From Halieaceae bacterium UBA6060 (lineage in GTDB: Bacteria > Pseudomonadota > Gammaproteobacteria > Pseudomonadales > Halieaceae), in the NCBI GenBank assembly GCA_002428935.1, contig DIYG01000080.1:1-15354 (forward strand): a stretch of 15,354 bases of DNA, given 5' to 3'. Shown piece by piece: positions 6,908-13,301 of the stretch. The first letter of the stretch is position 1; each line of letters begins with the position of its first letter. Position numbers and translations under genes: made by a program. Below the pieces are notes generated by a model. The model was not told the DNA's origin, did not search any database, and saw nothing but the letters and a program-made list of their open reading frames with translations.

Positions 6908-7381
6908 CTAATTATCGTCCCGGTATTCCTGGAGCATGACGACGAAGGTTTCCGGGGGGATCTGAGTGTCCAGGGCCACGAGTTGGGCGTGAAAGCGATT
7001 CGGGATATCGCGAAAGTCCAGGGGTAGCTCCTGAGCTTTGGGAGCGTCCTCGTTCATAAAGCTGCGCAAAGCCTGATTGAAGGCGAGGCGCGACGAGTCG
7101 GACAAAATGTTCAACATATGGTTGCTGCGCGTCGCCAGAGCCGAACCCAGAAGCTGCCGGGCCACATTGTTGATCTCGTGCACCTGGGCGCGGTTATCCA
7201 TGACCATCAATGCCAGGGGACAGAAAGCGAAAATGCGCTCGTAGCGCTGTAGCAATACCTGCGCCTGGGTTTGGGATGTCTTCAGGGACTCGAACTGCAG
7301 ACGCAGTTCCTCCTCCCGTACCGCCCATTCGGCGAGGAGTTCTTCCTTGTCGAGCTTCGTTGGGTCGGTGATGGTTGGCAT
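6908..7381 (-). CDS. Small coiled-coil/PAS-domain protein
   Basis: A 157-residue soluble protein. Residues about 8-48 are rich in Glu, Leu, Gln and Arg and likely form a coiled coil (LDKEELLAEWAVREEELRLQ). Residues about 50-155 form one PAS domain (CPLALMVMDNRAQVHEINNVARQLLG, then FVVMLQEYR as the last strand). There is no enzymatic or DNA-binding output domain, so it probably works by binding a partner. It lies 72 bases behind the CheB-CheR-PAS gene on the same strand and is likely co-transcribed with it. The ATG is preceded by GGAGAAG at suitable spacing. No cofactor-binding cysteine or histidine pattern of a known PAS class is obvious. It is also the gene just upstream of hupS, but the control region between them argues for separate transcription. 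Confidence 0.75.
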   Translation of the reverse strand: MPTITDPTKLDKEELLAEWAVREEELRLQFESLKTSQTQAQVLLQRYERIFAFCPLALMVMDNRAQVHEINNVARQLLGSALATRSNHMLNILSDSSRLAFNQALRSFMNEDAPKAQELPLDFRDIPNRFHAQLVALDTQIPPETFVVMLQEYRDDN

Positions 7382-7453
7382 GCTTGGCTTCTCCGCGCGC
7401 TAATGAAAGAGCTTCCTGATGGCGCGAGGCCTGCTCAGGAGAGCCTGGTTATT

Positions 7454-9973
7454 TTAGTGGGTCTGAGGCTGACTCGACTGAGGCTCACCGCCCTGGATGT
7501 TCGCCACGTTGATAAACATGATTACCAGCGCTTTTGAGCCATAGGCGGTTTCGCTGTAGGGCACGATGCGAATCAGGATCGGCGTGCTGCCCGCCACCTC
7601 CCAGAAGTACTCCCTAGACTCCTGTTCGGTCAGGACTTCCCGGGCGCGCTCGGCCAGATCCTCGAAGCCGATCTTGTTGGAGAACTCCTCCAGACCTCTC
7701 CCTATATCCGAGTCCCGGAGTTGATAAATGCTGGTGATGGACGGGGTGAAGCGCACGATGTGGATGTGCTCATCGAGAAAGAGGGTGGGGATTCCCGTGG
7801 CCGTGGCCATGGTGTCCAGATCCTCATTGACTCGATCGAGGATCCGAATCTTTTCCTGATACTCGCTGTTCACCGTGTACAGCTCTTCGTTCACGGACTG
7901 GAGCTCTTCGTTGGTCGATTGCAGTTCTTCGTTGGACGCCAGCAGCTCCTCGTTGGTGGCCTGGAGTTCTTCGTTGGAGGCCTCCAGCTCTTCGATGGTG
8001 TTTTGCAGATTCTGACGGGTCAGGGTGAGTTCGCTTTGCAGCACCTCCACTTTGGCGTCGGAAGAATCGCTTGGGCGATTGGCATTCTCATCATCCGTGG
8101 CAAATTCCACGGCGGTGAAAGCCAGAATCTGCATTCCGCTTTGCTGCGGTGTGTCCCGCAGGGGCTGTAATTGCAGGCGAAAGAACTGGTTCTCGCTGTC
8201 CGCCAACTTCAGGGGCTGAGAACTCAGTCCTTCGCCGCTGTAATCGTCGGCTTCCCGTTGTTTCATCAGCTTAAGCAGTGCCGATGCGGCGGTGGGGTCG
8301 AGCATCCGGGACGCATCCAGGGTTGCGTCACCACGGGGCAATTTCAGGTAGGGGGTGACATCGCCAAAGATATGAATGACTTCTCGTGAACGCGAGAGGA
8401 GCAGGCTGGGTGGGGTCAGGGATTCGACGAGCACCTGCCGCGCTCGATCAACGGGGTTGTTCAGATCGCCTTCCATGGCGCTGCGAACCCGCAAGCGCCC
8501 AGTGGCGAGACTCTTGGTATCGGTCTGCAGAGCTTCCAGGGATAGCACCGCGGGACGCAGGGTTCGGAAAATACGCGCGGCGGAGTCCATGACCGTAAAG
8601 TCTCGCTGGAGTCGGCCGAGGCTTTCGGAGGAGCCCAGGTATAGCACGCCGTTGACCCCCAGGGCGTACTGGAAGCGCTTAAGCACTCGCTCCTGGAGTT
8701 CTGATTCGAAGTAGATGAGGGTGTTGCGACAGCTGACCAGGTCGACCTTGGTAAACGGTGCATCGCTGATCATGTTGTGTTTGGCGAAAATCACCGAGCG
8801 ACGGAGCTCTGGACGAATTCGCAGTTGGTCACCGGTGCGGGTGAAATAGCGCTTCAGGCGTTCTTCATTGACTTCGGAGCTGATGGACTCGGGGTAGGTG
8901 CCGGTGGTGGCGACGTCGAGGTAAGTCTGTTCCAGATCCGTGGCAAAGATCTTCAGCTCGATGACTTTGCTCGTCTCCTGGAGGCATTCATCGGCGAGCA
9001 TGGCAATGCTGTACGCTTCTTCCCCTGTCGAGCAGCCCGCCACCCAGATGCGCAGGGCCTCACCGGACCGTTTGCCTTCGACGACTTCCCGAAGGGACTC
9101 CTTGAGCGCTTCAAAGGATTCCGGGTCGCGGAAGAAACTGGTTACGCCGATGAGGGTCTCGCGCCGCAGGGTGTCTAGCTCGTCCGGTTCGTTGCGCAGC
9201 ACCTGCAGGTAGGCGGATAGGGTGCTCGCGTGTTTTAGGGCCATGCGCCGCTCAATGCGCCGCGCCACCGTGGATTTCTTGTACTCGTCGAAGGGTATCC
9301 CGGTGCGAAGCTTGAGTTCGTGGAGCACATCGGGGAGTTTGACTTCGCTACTGAAGTCATCCGTATCGTGATCGGGTAGGGAGATCTGTCCGCCGCGATG
9401 GGCGATGTGTAGCCTGATGCGCTTTGCGAGTTGCGCGGGGTTGCCTACGGCGTCGACAAATCCCGTGGCGATGGCCGAGTTGGGCATGCCGTCAAACTGC
9501 GCGGTTTCCGGGCTCTGGGCCAGCGTCAGCCCCCCGGCTGCGTTGACCTCGACCACCCCACGGACGCCGTCGCTGCCCGTACCGGAGAGGATGATGGCCA
9601 CCATATGTTCATTGAAGAAACCCACGGCGGACGAAATAAACACGTCGATGGGTAGGTTGACGATGCCGGTGGGTTTTGGCGCGACCCCAAAGGTCTGCTT
9701 ATCCCGTAGGTAGATATTGAACTTCGGGGGAATCAGATACACGTTGCCAGCTTCGACCCGGGTACCGTCTTCAACGGTGGTAATGGGAAGCGTGGTATTT
9801 CGTCCGAGAAGTTCGCCCATCATGCTCTTGTAATCGGGCGATAGATGCTGGATCACCACCAGGGCAGTGTTTTCCAACTGTTCCAGTTCGGCAAAGAAGC
9901 TCTGCAGGGGTTCTAGCCCGCCTGCGGATGCGCCGATGGCCACGAGGTGAAAATCGTCCCGGTCTTCGCTCAT
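7454..9973 (-). CDS. CheB-CheR-coiled coil-PAS fusion protein
   Basis: An 839-residue fusion. Residues 8-190 form a CheB methylesterase domain with catalytic S16 (GASAGG), H43 (VIQHLSP) and D135 (SGTGSDG). Residues about 210-480 form a CheR methyltransferase, with the helical N-part KSTVARRIERRM, the TSFFRDPESFE segment, the SAM loop GCSTGEEAYS and VSCRNTLIYF. A linker follows, then a coiled coil (about 640-720) with five consecutive NEEL heptads, and a PAS domain (about 722-830). Both enzymes look intact. There is no CheB receiver domain in front and no histidine kinase behind, although many relatives carry one. No chemoreceptor, CheA or CheW gene is near, so the target is unlikely to be classical chemotaxis. 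ATG 9973 follows GGAG at five-base spacing. It diverges from the heme oxygenase gene. Confidence 0.92.
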   Translation of the reverse strand: MSEDRDDFHLVAIGASAGGLEPLQSFFAELEQLENTALVVIQHLSPDYKSMMGELLGRNTTLPITTVEDGTRVEAGNVYLIPPKFNIYLRDKQTFGVAPKPTGIVNLPIDVFISSAVGFFNEHMVAIILSGTGSDGVRGVVEVNAAGGLTLAQSPETAQFDGMPNSAIATGFVDAVGNPAQLAKRIRLHIAHRGGQISLPDHDTDDFSSEVKLPDVLHELKLRTGIPFDEYKKSTVARRIERRMALKHASTLSAYLQVLRNEPDELDTLRRETLIGVTSFFRDPESFEALKESLREVVEGKRSGEALRIWVAGCSTGEEAYSIAMLADECLQETSKVIELKIFATDLEQTYLDVATTGTYPESISSEVNEERLKRYFTRTGDQLRIRPELRRSVIFAKHNMISDAPFTKVDLVSCRNTLIYFESELQERVLKRFQYALGVNGVLYLGSSESLGRLQRDFTVMDSAARIFRTLRPAVLSLEALQTDTKSLATGRLRVRSAMEGDLNNPVDRARQVLVESLTPPSLLLSRSREVIHIFGDVTPYLKLPRGDATLDASRMLDPTAASALLKLMKQREADDYSGEGLSSQPLKLADSENQFFRLQLQPLRDTPQQSGMQILAFTAVEFATDDENANRPSDSSDAKVEVLQSELTLTRQNLQNTIEELEASNEELQATNEELLASNEELQSTNEELQSVNEELYTVNSEYQEKIRILDRVNEDLDTMATATGIPTLFLDEHIHIVRFTPSITSIYQLRDSDIGRGLEEFSNKIGFEDLAERAREVLTEQESREYFWEVAGSTPILIRIVPYSETAYGSKALVIMFINVANIQGGEPQSSQPQTH
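7874..7978 (-). repeat. Five tandem 21-bp coding units (NEEL heptads)
   Basis: Codons 666-700 of the CheB-CheR fusion encode five consecutive seven-residue units of the form (S/T/V)NEEL(Q/L/Y)(A/S/T). The DNA units have drifted from each other at third positions, so this is a protein-level coiled-coil repeat and not a recent DNA expansion. The same heptad series is common in CheB/CheR/PAS fusion proteins. Confidence 0.7.
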
Positions 9974-10169
9974 GCTGCTCCAGCGCTAGTTCGTTCCGGT
10001 GCGTCGTCTCCAGCCCCGGTGTGCCTACGGTTTGTGACTTACTATGATCATCGGAGTGTAGCGAGTCGCCGATGGTCGCGCATCCTACGGAAGTATTGGT
10101 TTTCAATCGTTGGCCTGATTCGAGGATAGACGAATCTGCGACAAGGAAGGCTATGGAAGGGCTGTGTTG
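9974..10169. other. Divergent intergenic region, cheBR-PAS and heme oxygenase
   Basis: About 196 bases between the two divergent starts, so promoters for both must lie here. I see no convincing -35/-10 pair or FNR box. Minor structure includes TGATCA within TATGATCATCGG and a CATCGG/CCGATG inverted pair with a 14-base spacer (about 10048-10073). A five-codon ATG frame (10153-10170) precedes the heme oxygenase start. Confidence 0.4.
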
Positions 10170-10170
10170 A
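10153..10170 (+). other. Possible five-codon leader ORF before bphO
   Basis: ATG-GAA-GGG-CTG-TGT-TGA follows an AAGGAAGG sequence (10143-10150) and its TGA overlaps the likely bphO ATG (TGATG). Spacing from the purine tract is short, so it may not be translated. If it is, it would couple translation into bphO. Confidence 0.25.
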
Positions 10171-10901
10171 TGATCCCCAATGAACAGGGCAGTGCCCACA
10201 GAAATGGCAAAGACAACGAAGAGGGCAAGGACAAAGGTAAAGATCCCGGCTGGTCGGCGCGGTCCCAGCTGCGCCGGTTGACCCGCGAGGCCCATGGCAA
10301 AGTCGATAGCTTGCCGCTGCTTCGGGGCCTCATGTCCCGGTCCGTCACCGTCGAGGATTACCGCCTGGCATTGACGGGGCTGTATCGGGTTAATGCGCTT
10401 CTTTGTCCGGTCCTAGACGAGGGTCTTGGGGACCATCGGCACCTGAGTTTGCGACCTACGGATTTGCTGCGCTACCTGGAGTTGGATCTGAACGCCCTGG
10501 GGGGAGATCTCAGTTTGCCTAAAGGGCTGGAAACTCCCACCTTCAGTACTGCCGATGAGGCCCTGGGGGCCTGGTATGTCCTGGAGGGATCTGCGCTAGG
10601 GGGAGTTACCATTGCTAGACGCTTGCGTAGGGTTTTGGGGGGCGCCTTGCCTCTGGCGTATTTCGGCCAGCGCGCTTCGCAACGCGCAGCGGCAAATGAC
10701 TCCGCCCGAAACTCAGGGGAGGGTGACAGTCCCCCGTGCCTGGCGGCGGATCGTTGGTCTGTTTTTGAAGCCCATCTTGTGGATCGCCTCGAAGAGCCTG
10801 CGACCCTCGAAGGAGCGCTCGTCGGTGCCAGGGCCTCCTTCGCCTTTGTCTACCGGGTCATCGACGGGCTGGCGGCGGGGGATTCTTCTCGAGACGGGTA
10901 G
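10170..10901 (+). CDS. bphO: Biliverdin-forming heme oxygenase (BphO/HemO type)
   Basis: A 243-residue protein with the bacterial heme oxygenase pattern: LRRLTREAHGKVD with H42 as probable proximal heme ligand, YRLALTGLYRVNALLCPVL, and the distal helix YVLEGSALGG (136-145) whose glycines let O2 bind. It should open heme to biliverdin, CO and iron, giving the chromophore for the phytochrome encoded convergently 28 bases beyond its stop. A low-complexity, charged N-terminal extension of about 28 residues (KDNEEGKDKGKD) is unusual. A small insertion around 170-190 (RNSGEGDSPP) also lengthens it over the usual 190-210 residues. I chose ATG 10170 because GGAAGG (10155-10160) lies nine bases upstream; GTG 10164 is in frame but too close to that site. 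Iron-acquisition heme oxygenase is the alternative, but no heme-uptake gene is nearby. Confidence 0.85.
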   Translation: MIPNEQGSAHRNGKDNEEGKDKGKDPGWSARSQLRRLTREAHGKVDSLPLLRGLMSRSVTVEDYRLALTGLYRVNALLCPVLDEGLGDHRHLSLRPTDLLRYLELDLNALGGDLSLPKGLETPTFSTADEALGAWYVLEGSALGGVTIARRLRRVLGGALPLAYFGQRASQRAAANDSARNSGEGDSPPCLAADRWSVFEAHLVDRLEEPATLEGALVGARASFAFVYRVIDGLAAGDSSRDG

Positions 10902-10929
10902 GAACTCTGAAGGATAAGGCCGCCAGCCG

Positions 10930-12438
10930 TCAGGCCTGGCGACGCTCTTCGGCCATCACTTGCACGATCAGCTTGCTGGCCATCAACACATCGGAGCTCT
11001 CCCAGGGCAGGGATTGACCTGCGGTCTGAGCGCTCCATGCGGCAAAAGACTGGCGCGGGGAGATGCGCTCTACGCCATCCACCTGACGACGGAGCTTCTC
11101 GGGTCGCCCCGCCCAGGTGACGGTCTTGGCCTGCTCGCTGCGCAACCACAGAACCTCCAGGGCACCCCTTTTCTCGATTCCCGTGGTGGCGTAGAGCAGA
11201 CCGGAGGCGCGCTGACGGAAATCCTCGTCCTGGTCCAGAAACAGATGCAGGGATTCCGTGGAGAACTGACCGCGCAGAGCCTGGGCCCGGGCAACCTCGA
11301 TGATGGCCTCAAGCTCATCTTCTCCGACCAGACTACTCTGCCCCTGGGTGCGTCCATCGATGCGTAGCAGCACCTCGTCGCTGGAGATCAACCTTCGCAG
11401 ACTTTCCGTCGAGCGCTCCGGGGAAGCTCCGTGTCCGCCCTGAAGGACGCGCGCGAGGCTCACGGCGCTATCGTGAAGAAGGTCTGAACTGGCATTGAAG
11501 CGCCGATGTTCTGCGGTGATGCGGATGTCCATGAGCTTACGGGACAATTCCTGCTCTACCAGTTGTTGCAGGGCCAGCCGTTGTTCGATGGGGATAGCTG
11601 TCGCTTCGACCGCGTGCAGGGCCACCAGACCCCAGAGACGGCCCATGACACGCACGGGGAAGGAGGCCGATGAGCGCACACCCATGTTGCCAAGATACTC
11701 CACGTGGACCGGTGACACACTGCGTAAGCACGATCGGGACAGATCGGGGGTGTCATCACCGGCGGCTTGCACAGAGCTTTCTCTACCCTGGGTGTCGAAG
11801 ATCAGGCGAAATGGGTTGTCCACGTATAGATTTCTGGCGATGCGAGGGATGTCCGAGGCGGGGAAGCGCAGACCCTGATAGTTGTCCAGGTCCTCACTGT
11901 TGAGCTCTGCCACTACTTCCCCCGAGCCATCGCTCAGAAAGCGGTACAGCATGATCTTGGGATAACTGGTAAGGGCGTGGATTCGGCGCAACAGCGTGTC
12001 GATGCGCAGTTCCCTGGCCAGGCTGTGGGAATCGTGAGTTACGGGGACCAGCATCGCCTGGGAATGGGGGACCACCCGGGGTTCGATCTTGGGTTCAAAC
12101 TCATACAGATTGACCGTTGGGTGTTCGCTGAGGAGCAGATCTCCCTCGATACCGCGATTCGTAAGGACATTGCGCACCACGAAGTGGTGCCCTTCAAAAA
12201 TTGCGCGTCGGCGGTAGCGAAAGTAGTCGCAGTCGTCGGCGAAGAGATCGTTGAGGCGTAACTCGTCGGTCGGTAGAGGTAGCTCGAACCAGCGCCCCAG
12301 GTTGTCGCTAAAGCAGCTTAGGGCATCGTCGCCCGGGGCCGTGCCGATCAGGGCCCCGACATCTTGAATGCGCCCGGAGAAAGCCAGGGGTTCCTGCTCG
12401 CAGGCGTCGAGGTCGGCAGCTTCCTTGCTCGCAGTCAC
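10930..12438 (-). CDS. bphP: Bacteriophytochrome photosensory core without output domain
   Basis: A 502-residue PAS-GAF-PHY red/far-red receptor. C13 (DACEQEP) is the biliverdin attachment cysteine. The GAF domain has PASDIP (D196), SPVHVEY (H245, Y248) and H275, matching DrBphP D207, H260, Y263 and H290; the usual CHH is LHA here. The PHY tongue is intact (WAGRP at 442-446, PRQSF at 461-465). The chain ends about 35 residues after the tongue, so the histidine kinase typical of bacteriophytochromes is absent and no frame continues it. I start at GTG 12438 because GAAGGA (12451-12446) lies seven bases upstream; the TTG 54 bases earlier lies inside tetR and has no such site. The gene is 11 bases behind tetR on the same strand and convergent with bphO. 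It must signal through another protein. Confidence 0.9.
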   Translation of the reverse strand: MTASKEAADLDACEQEPLAFSGRIQDVGALIGTAPGDDALSCFSDNLGRWFELPLPTDELRLNDLFADDCDYFRYRRRAIFEGHHFVVRNVLTNRGIEGDLLLSEHPTVNLYEFEPKIEPRVVPHSQAMLVPVTHDSHSLARELRIDTLLRRIHALTSYPKIMLYRFLSDGSGEVVAELNSEDLDNYQGLRFPASDIPRIARNLYVDNPFRLIFDTQGRESSVQAAGDDTPDLSRSCLRSVSPVHVEYLGNMGVRSSASFPVRVMGRLWGLVALHAVEATAIPIEQRLALQQLVEQELSRKLMDIRITAEHRRFNASSDLLHDSAVSLARVLQGGHGASPERSTESLRRLISSDEVLLRIDGRTQGQSSLVGEDELEAIIEVARAQALRGQFSTESLHLFLDQDEDFRQRASGLLYATTGIEKRGALEVLWLRSEQAKTVTWAGRPEKLRRQVDGVERISPRQSFAAWSAQTAGQSLPWESSDVLMASKLIVQVMAEERRQA

Positions 12439-12444
12439 GTTCTG

Positions 12445-12452
12445 ATCCTTCA
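12445..12452 (-). promoter_or_regulatory. Shine-Dalgarno site of bphP at the tetR stop
   Basis: On the minus strand the TGA of tetR (12452-12450) is part of TGAAGGAT, a good ribosome binding site seven bases before the GTG at 12438. This supports both the GTG start and co-transcription with tetR. Confidence 0.6.
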
Positions 12453-13169
12453 GCGTTCCAGGCGTTTGGCGGTTTCTTCCAGACGGGTACAAACCGCATC
12501 CAGGCGCTCCAGGGTTGCCTGGGGTTCGGGGTCGTCTACGGCGGTTTTGCGCAGTCCCTGCAGCAGGGGGTTGAGCAACTGATCCACATAGCCCTCAAGG
12601 CCCTCGGTTCCGTGGCGGTAAACGTGAGTTCGCAGACCGTACTCGAGGGTGCCAAAGAATACGTCGCGCAGGGGCCGCAATTCCATGTCGGGGCGCAGCT
12701 CACCCCGCTCGGCGCCCTCTCGCAGTATCCGGTCCAGATGGCCTACATAGGCTCGGTTCAGCAGCCGCAGGGGCGACTCCTGATTCTGACCGATGAACTC
12801 CAGATCCACACCGACGTAAACCTGCAGGAGCCGCATCATTAAAGCGTTGTTGCGGGTCAGGGAAAAAACGTGGTGCAGGGCCAGCTCTCGCAAGCGGTCT
12901 TCTGTCCCCATAATCGTGTCGAGGATCTCGGCAGCGCGGGGGTTGAGGGTGTGATTGTAGAAGCGATCCAGGATCGCCAACATCAGTTCGTTCTTGCTGC
13001 CGAAATAGTGGAACACGGTGCCTTCGGACACCCCAGCCGCCGCAGCGATTTTACGCGTGGACGTGGCGTGAAATCCGGCGGAAGCAAATAGCTCCGTGGC
13101 CGCTTCGAGAATGATGCGCTCCCGCTCTTCGAGGCGTTCGCGGGAGCGTCGGCGTGCGCTATCGGTCAT
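12450..13169 (-). CDS. TetR-family repressor, probably AtuR-like
   Basis: A 239-residue TetR-family regulator. The N-terminus (ERIILEAATELFASAGFHATSTRKIAAAAGVSEGTVFHYFGSKNEL is the region 18-61) contains the helix-turn-helix at about 37-56 with the GVSEGTVFHYFGSK signature. The C-terminal ligand/dimer domain is not specific enough for a ligand call. The last 30 residues (ATLERLDAVCTRLEETAKRLER) look like a short coiled coil, longer than usual for the family. It diverges from atuA, with two 15-bp repeats between them, the arrangement reported for AtuR and the Pseudomonas atu cluster, where AtuR represses. An acyl-CoA thioester ligand is a reasonable inference. bphP follows within 11 bases, so the repressor probably controls it too. 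The ATG has only a weak ribosome site. Confidence 0.85.
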   Translation of the reverse strand: MTDSARRRSRERLEERERIILEAATELFASAGFHATSTRKIAAAAGVSEGTVFHYFGSKNELMLAILDRFYNHTLNPRAAEILDTIMGTEDRLRELALHHVFSLTRNNALMMRLLQVYVGVDLEFIGQNQESPLRLLNRAYVGHLDRILREGAERGELRPDMELRPLRDVFFGTLEYGLRTHVYRHGTEGLEGYVDQLLNPLLQGLRKTAVDDPEPQATLERLDAVCTRLEETAKRLER

Positions 13170-13226
13170 GGCAGGGCGTGATCAGGCATGCCGTCACCTT
13201 AGCGGTTTGCCGGCGCAGGGTAAATC

Positions 13227-13241
13227 AATATTGAGCAATGC
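13227..13241. repeat. Operator repeat 1 (AATATTGAGCAATGC)
   Basis: First of two identical 15-base copies, containing the palindromic core ATTG-AG-CAAT. It ends one base before the -35 element of the atuA promoter. Likely binding site of the divergently encoded TetR protein. Confidence 0.65.
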
Positions 13242-13269
13242 TTGAAAAATATTGAGCAATGCATAATAT
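13242..13269 (+). promoter_or_regulatory. Predicted atuA promoter (-35/-10)
   Basis: TTGAAA (13242-13247) and TAATAT (13264-13269) are separated by 16 bases, matching the sigma-70 consensus at 5 and 4 of 6 positions. The spacer is almost filled by operator repeat 2, so a bound repressor would block RNA polymerase. Start would be near 13276, about 26 bases before the atuA ATG. Confidence 0.55.
13248..13262. repeat. Operator repeat 2 (AATATTGAGCAATGC)
   Basis: Second identical 15-base copy, 21 bases from the first (two helical turns, same face of the DNA), lying in the promoter spacer. Confidence 0.65.
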
Positions 13270-13301
13270 TGGTCCTCCACCTGCCCAATGGAGCCGACGC
13301 T

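Larger units (their letters stand above)
13170..13301. promoter_or_regulatory. tetR/atuA divergent control region
   Basis: 132 bases separate the two starts. The atuA side is AT-rich and carries the two 15-bp repeats and a good plus-strand promoter; the tetR side is GC-rich. Minus-strand promoter elements are weak but the only AT-rich stretch is shared, so repressor binding should affect both directions. Confidence 0.6.

Noticed and set aside
7874..7978. Regularly spaced repeats as a CRISPR or tandem DNA array
   Set aside because: The units are 21 bases, in frame, without spacers, and encode coiled-coil heptads.
10918..10941. CGCCAG/CTGGCG inverted repeat between bphO and bphP as a bidirectional terminator
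   Set aside because: Six-base stem, nine-base loop, no T-run in either direction, and half of it is bphP coding sequence; too weak to call.
12439..12492. TTG start for the phytochrome inside tetR
   Set aside because: It overlaps the tetR 3' end with no Shine-Dalgarno site; GTG 12438 has one and still includes the biliverdin cysteine.
13227..13262. Direct repeats as insertion-sequence target duplications or an att site
   Set aside because: Only six bases separate the copies and no mobile gene is present; the placement on promoter elements fits operators.
13242..13301. Upstream TTG start for atuA
   Set aside because: TTG 13242 coincides with the -35 element and the second operator, and has no ribosome site; the ATG at 13302 has GGAG at good spacing and starts at the family N-terminus.
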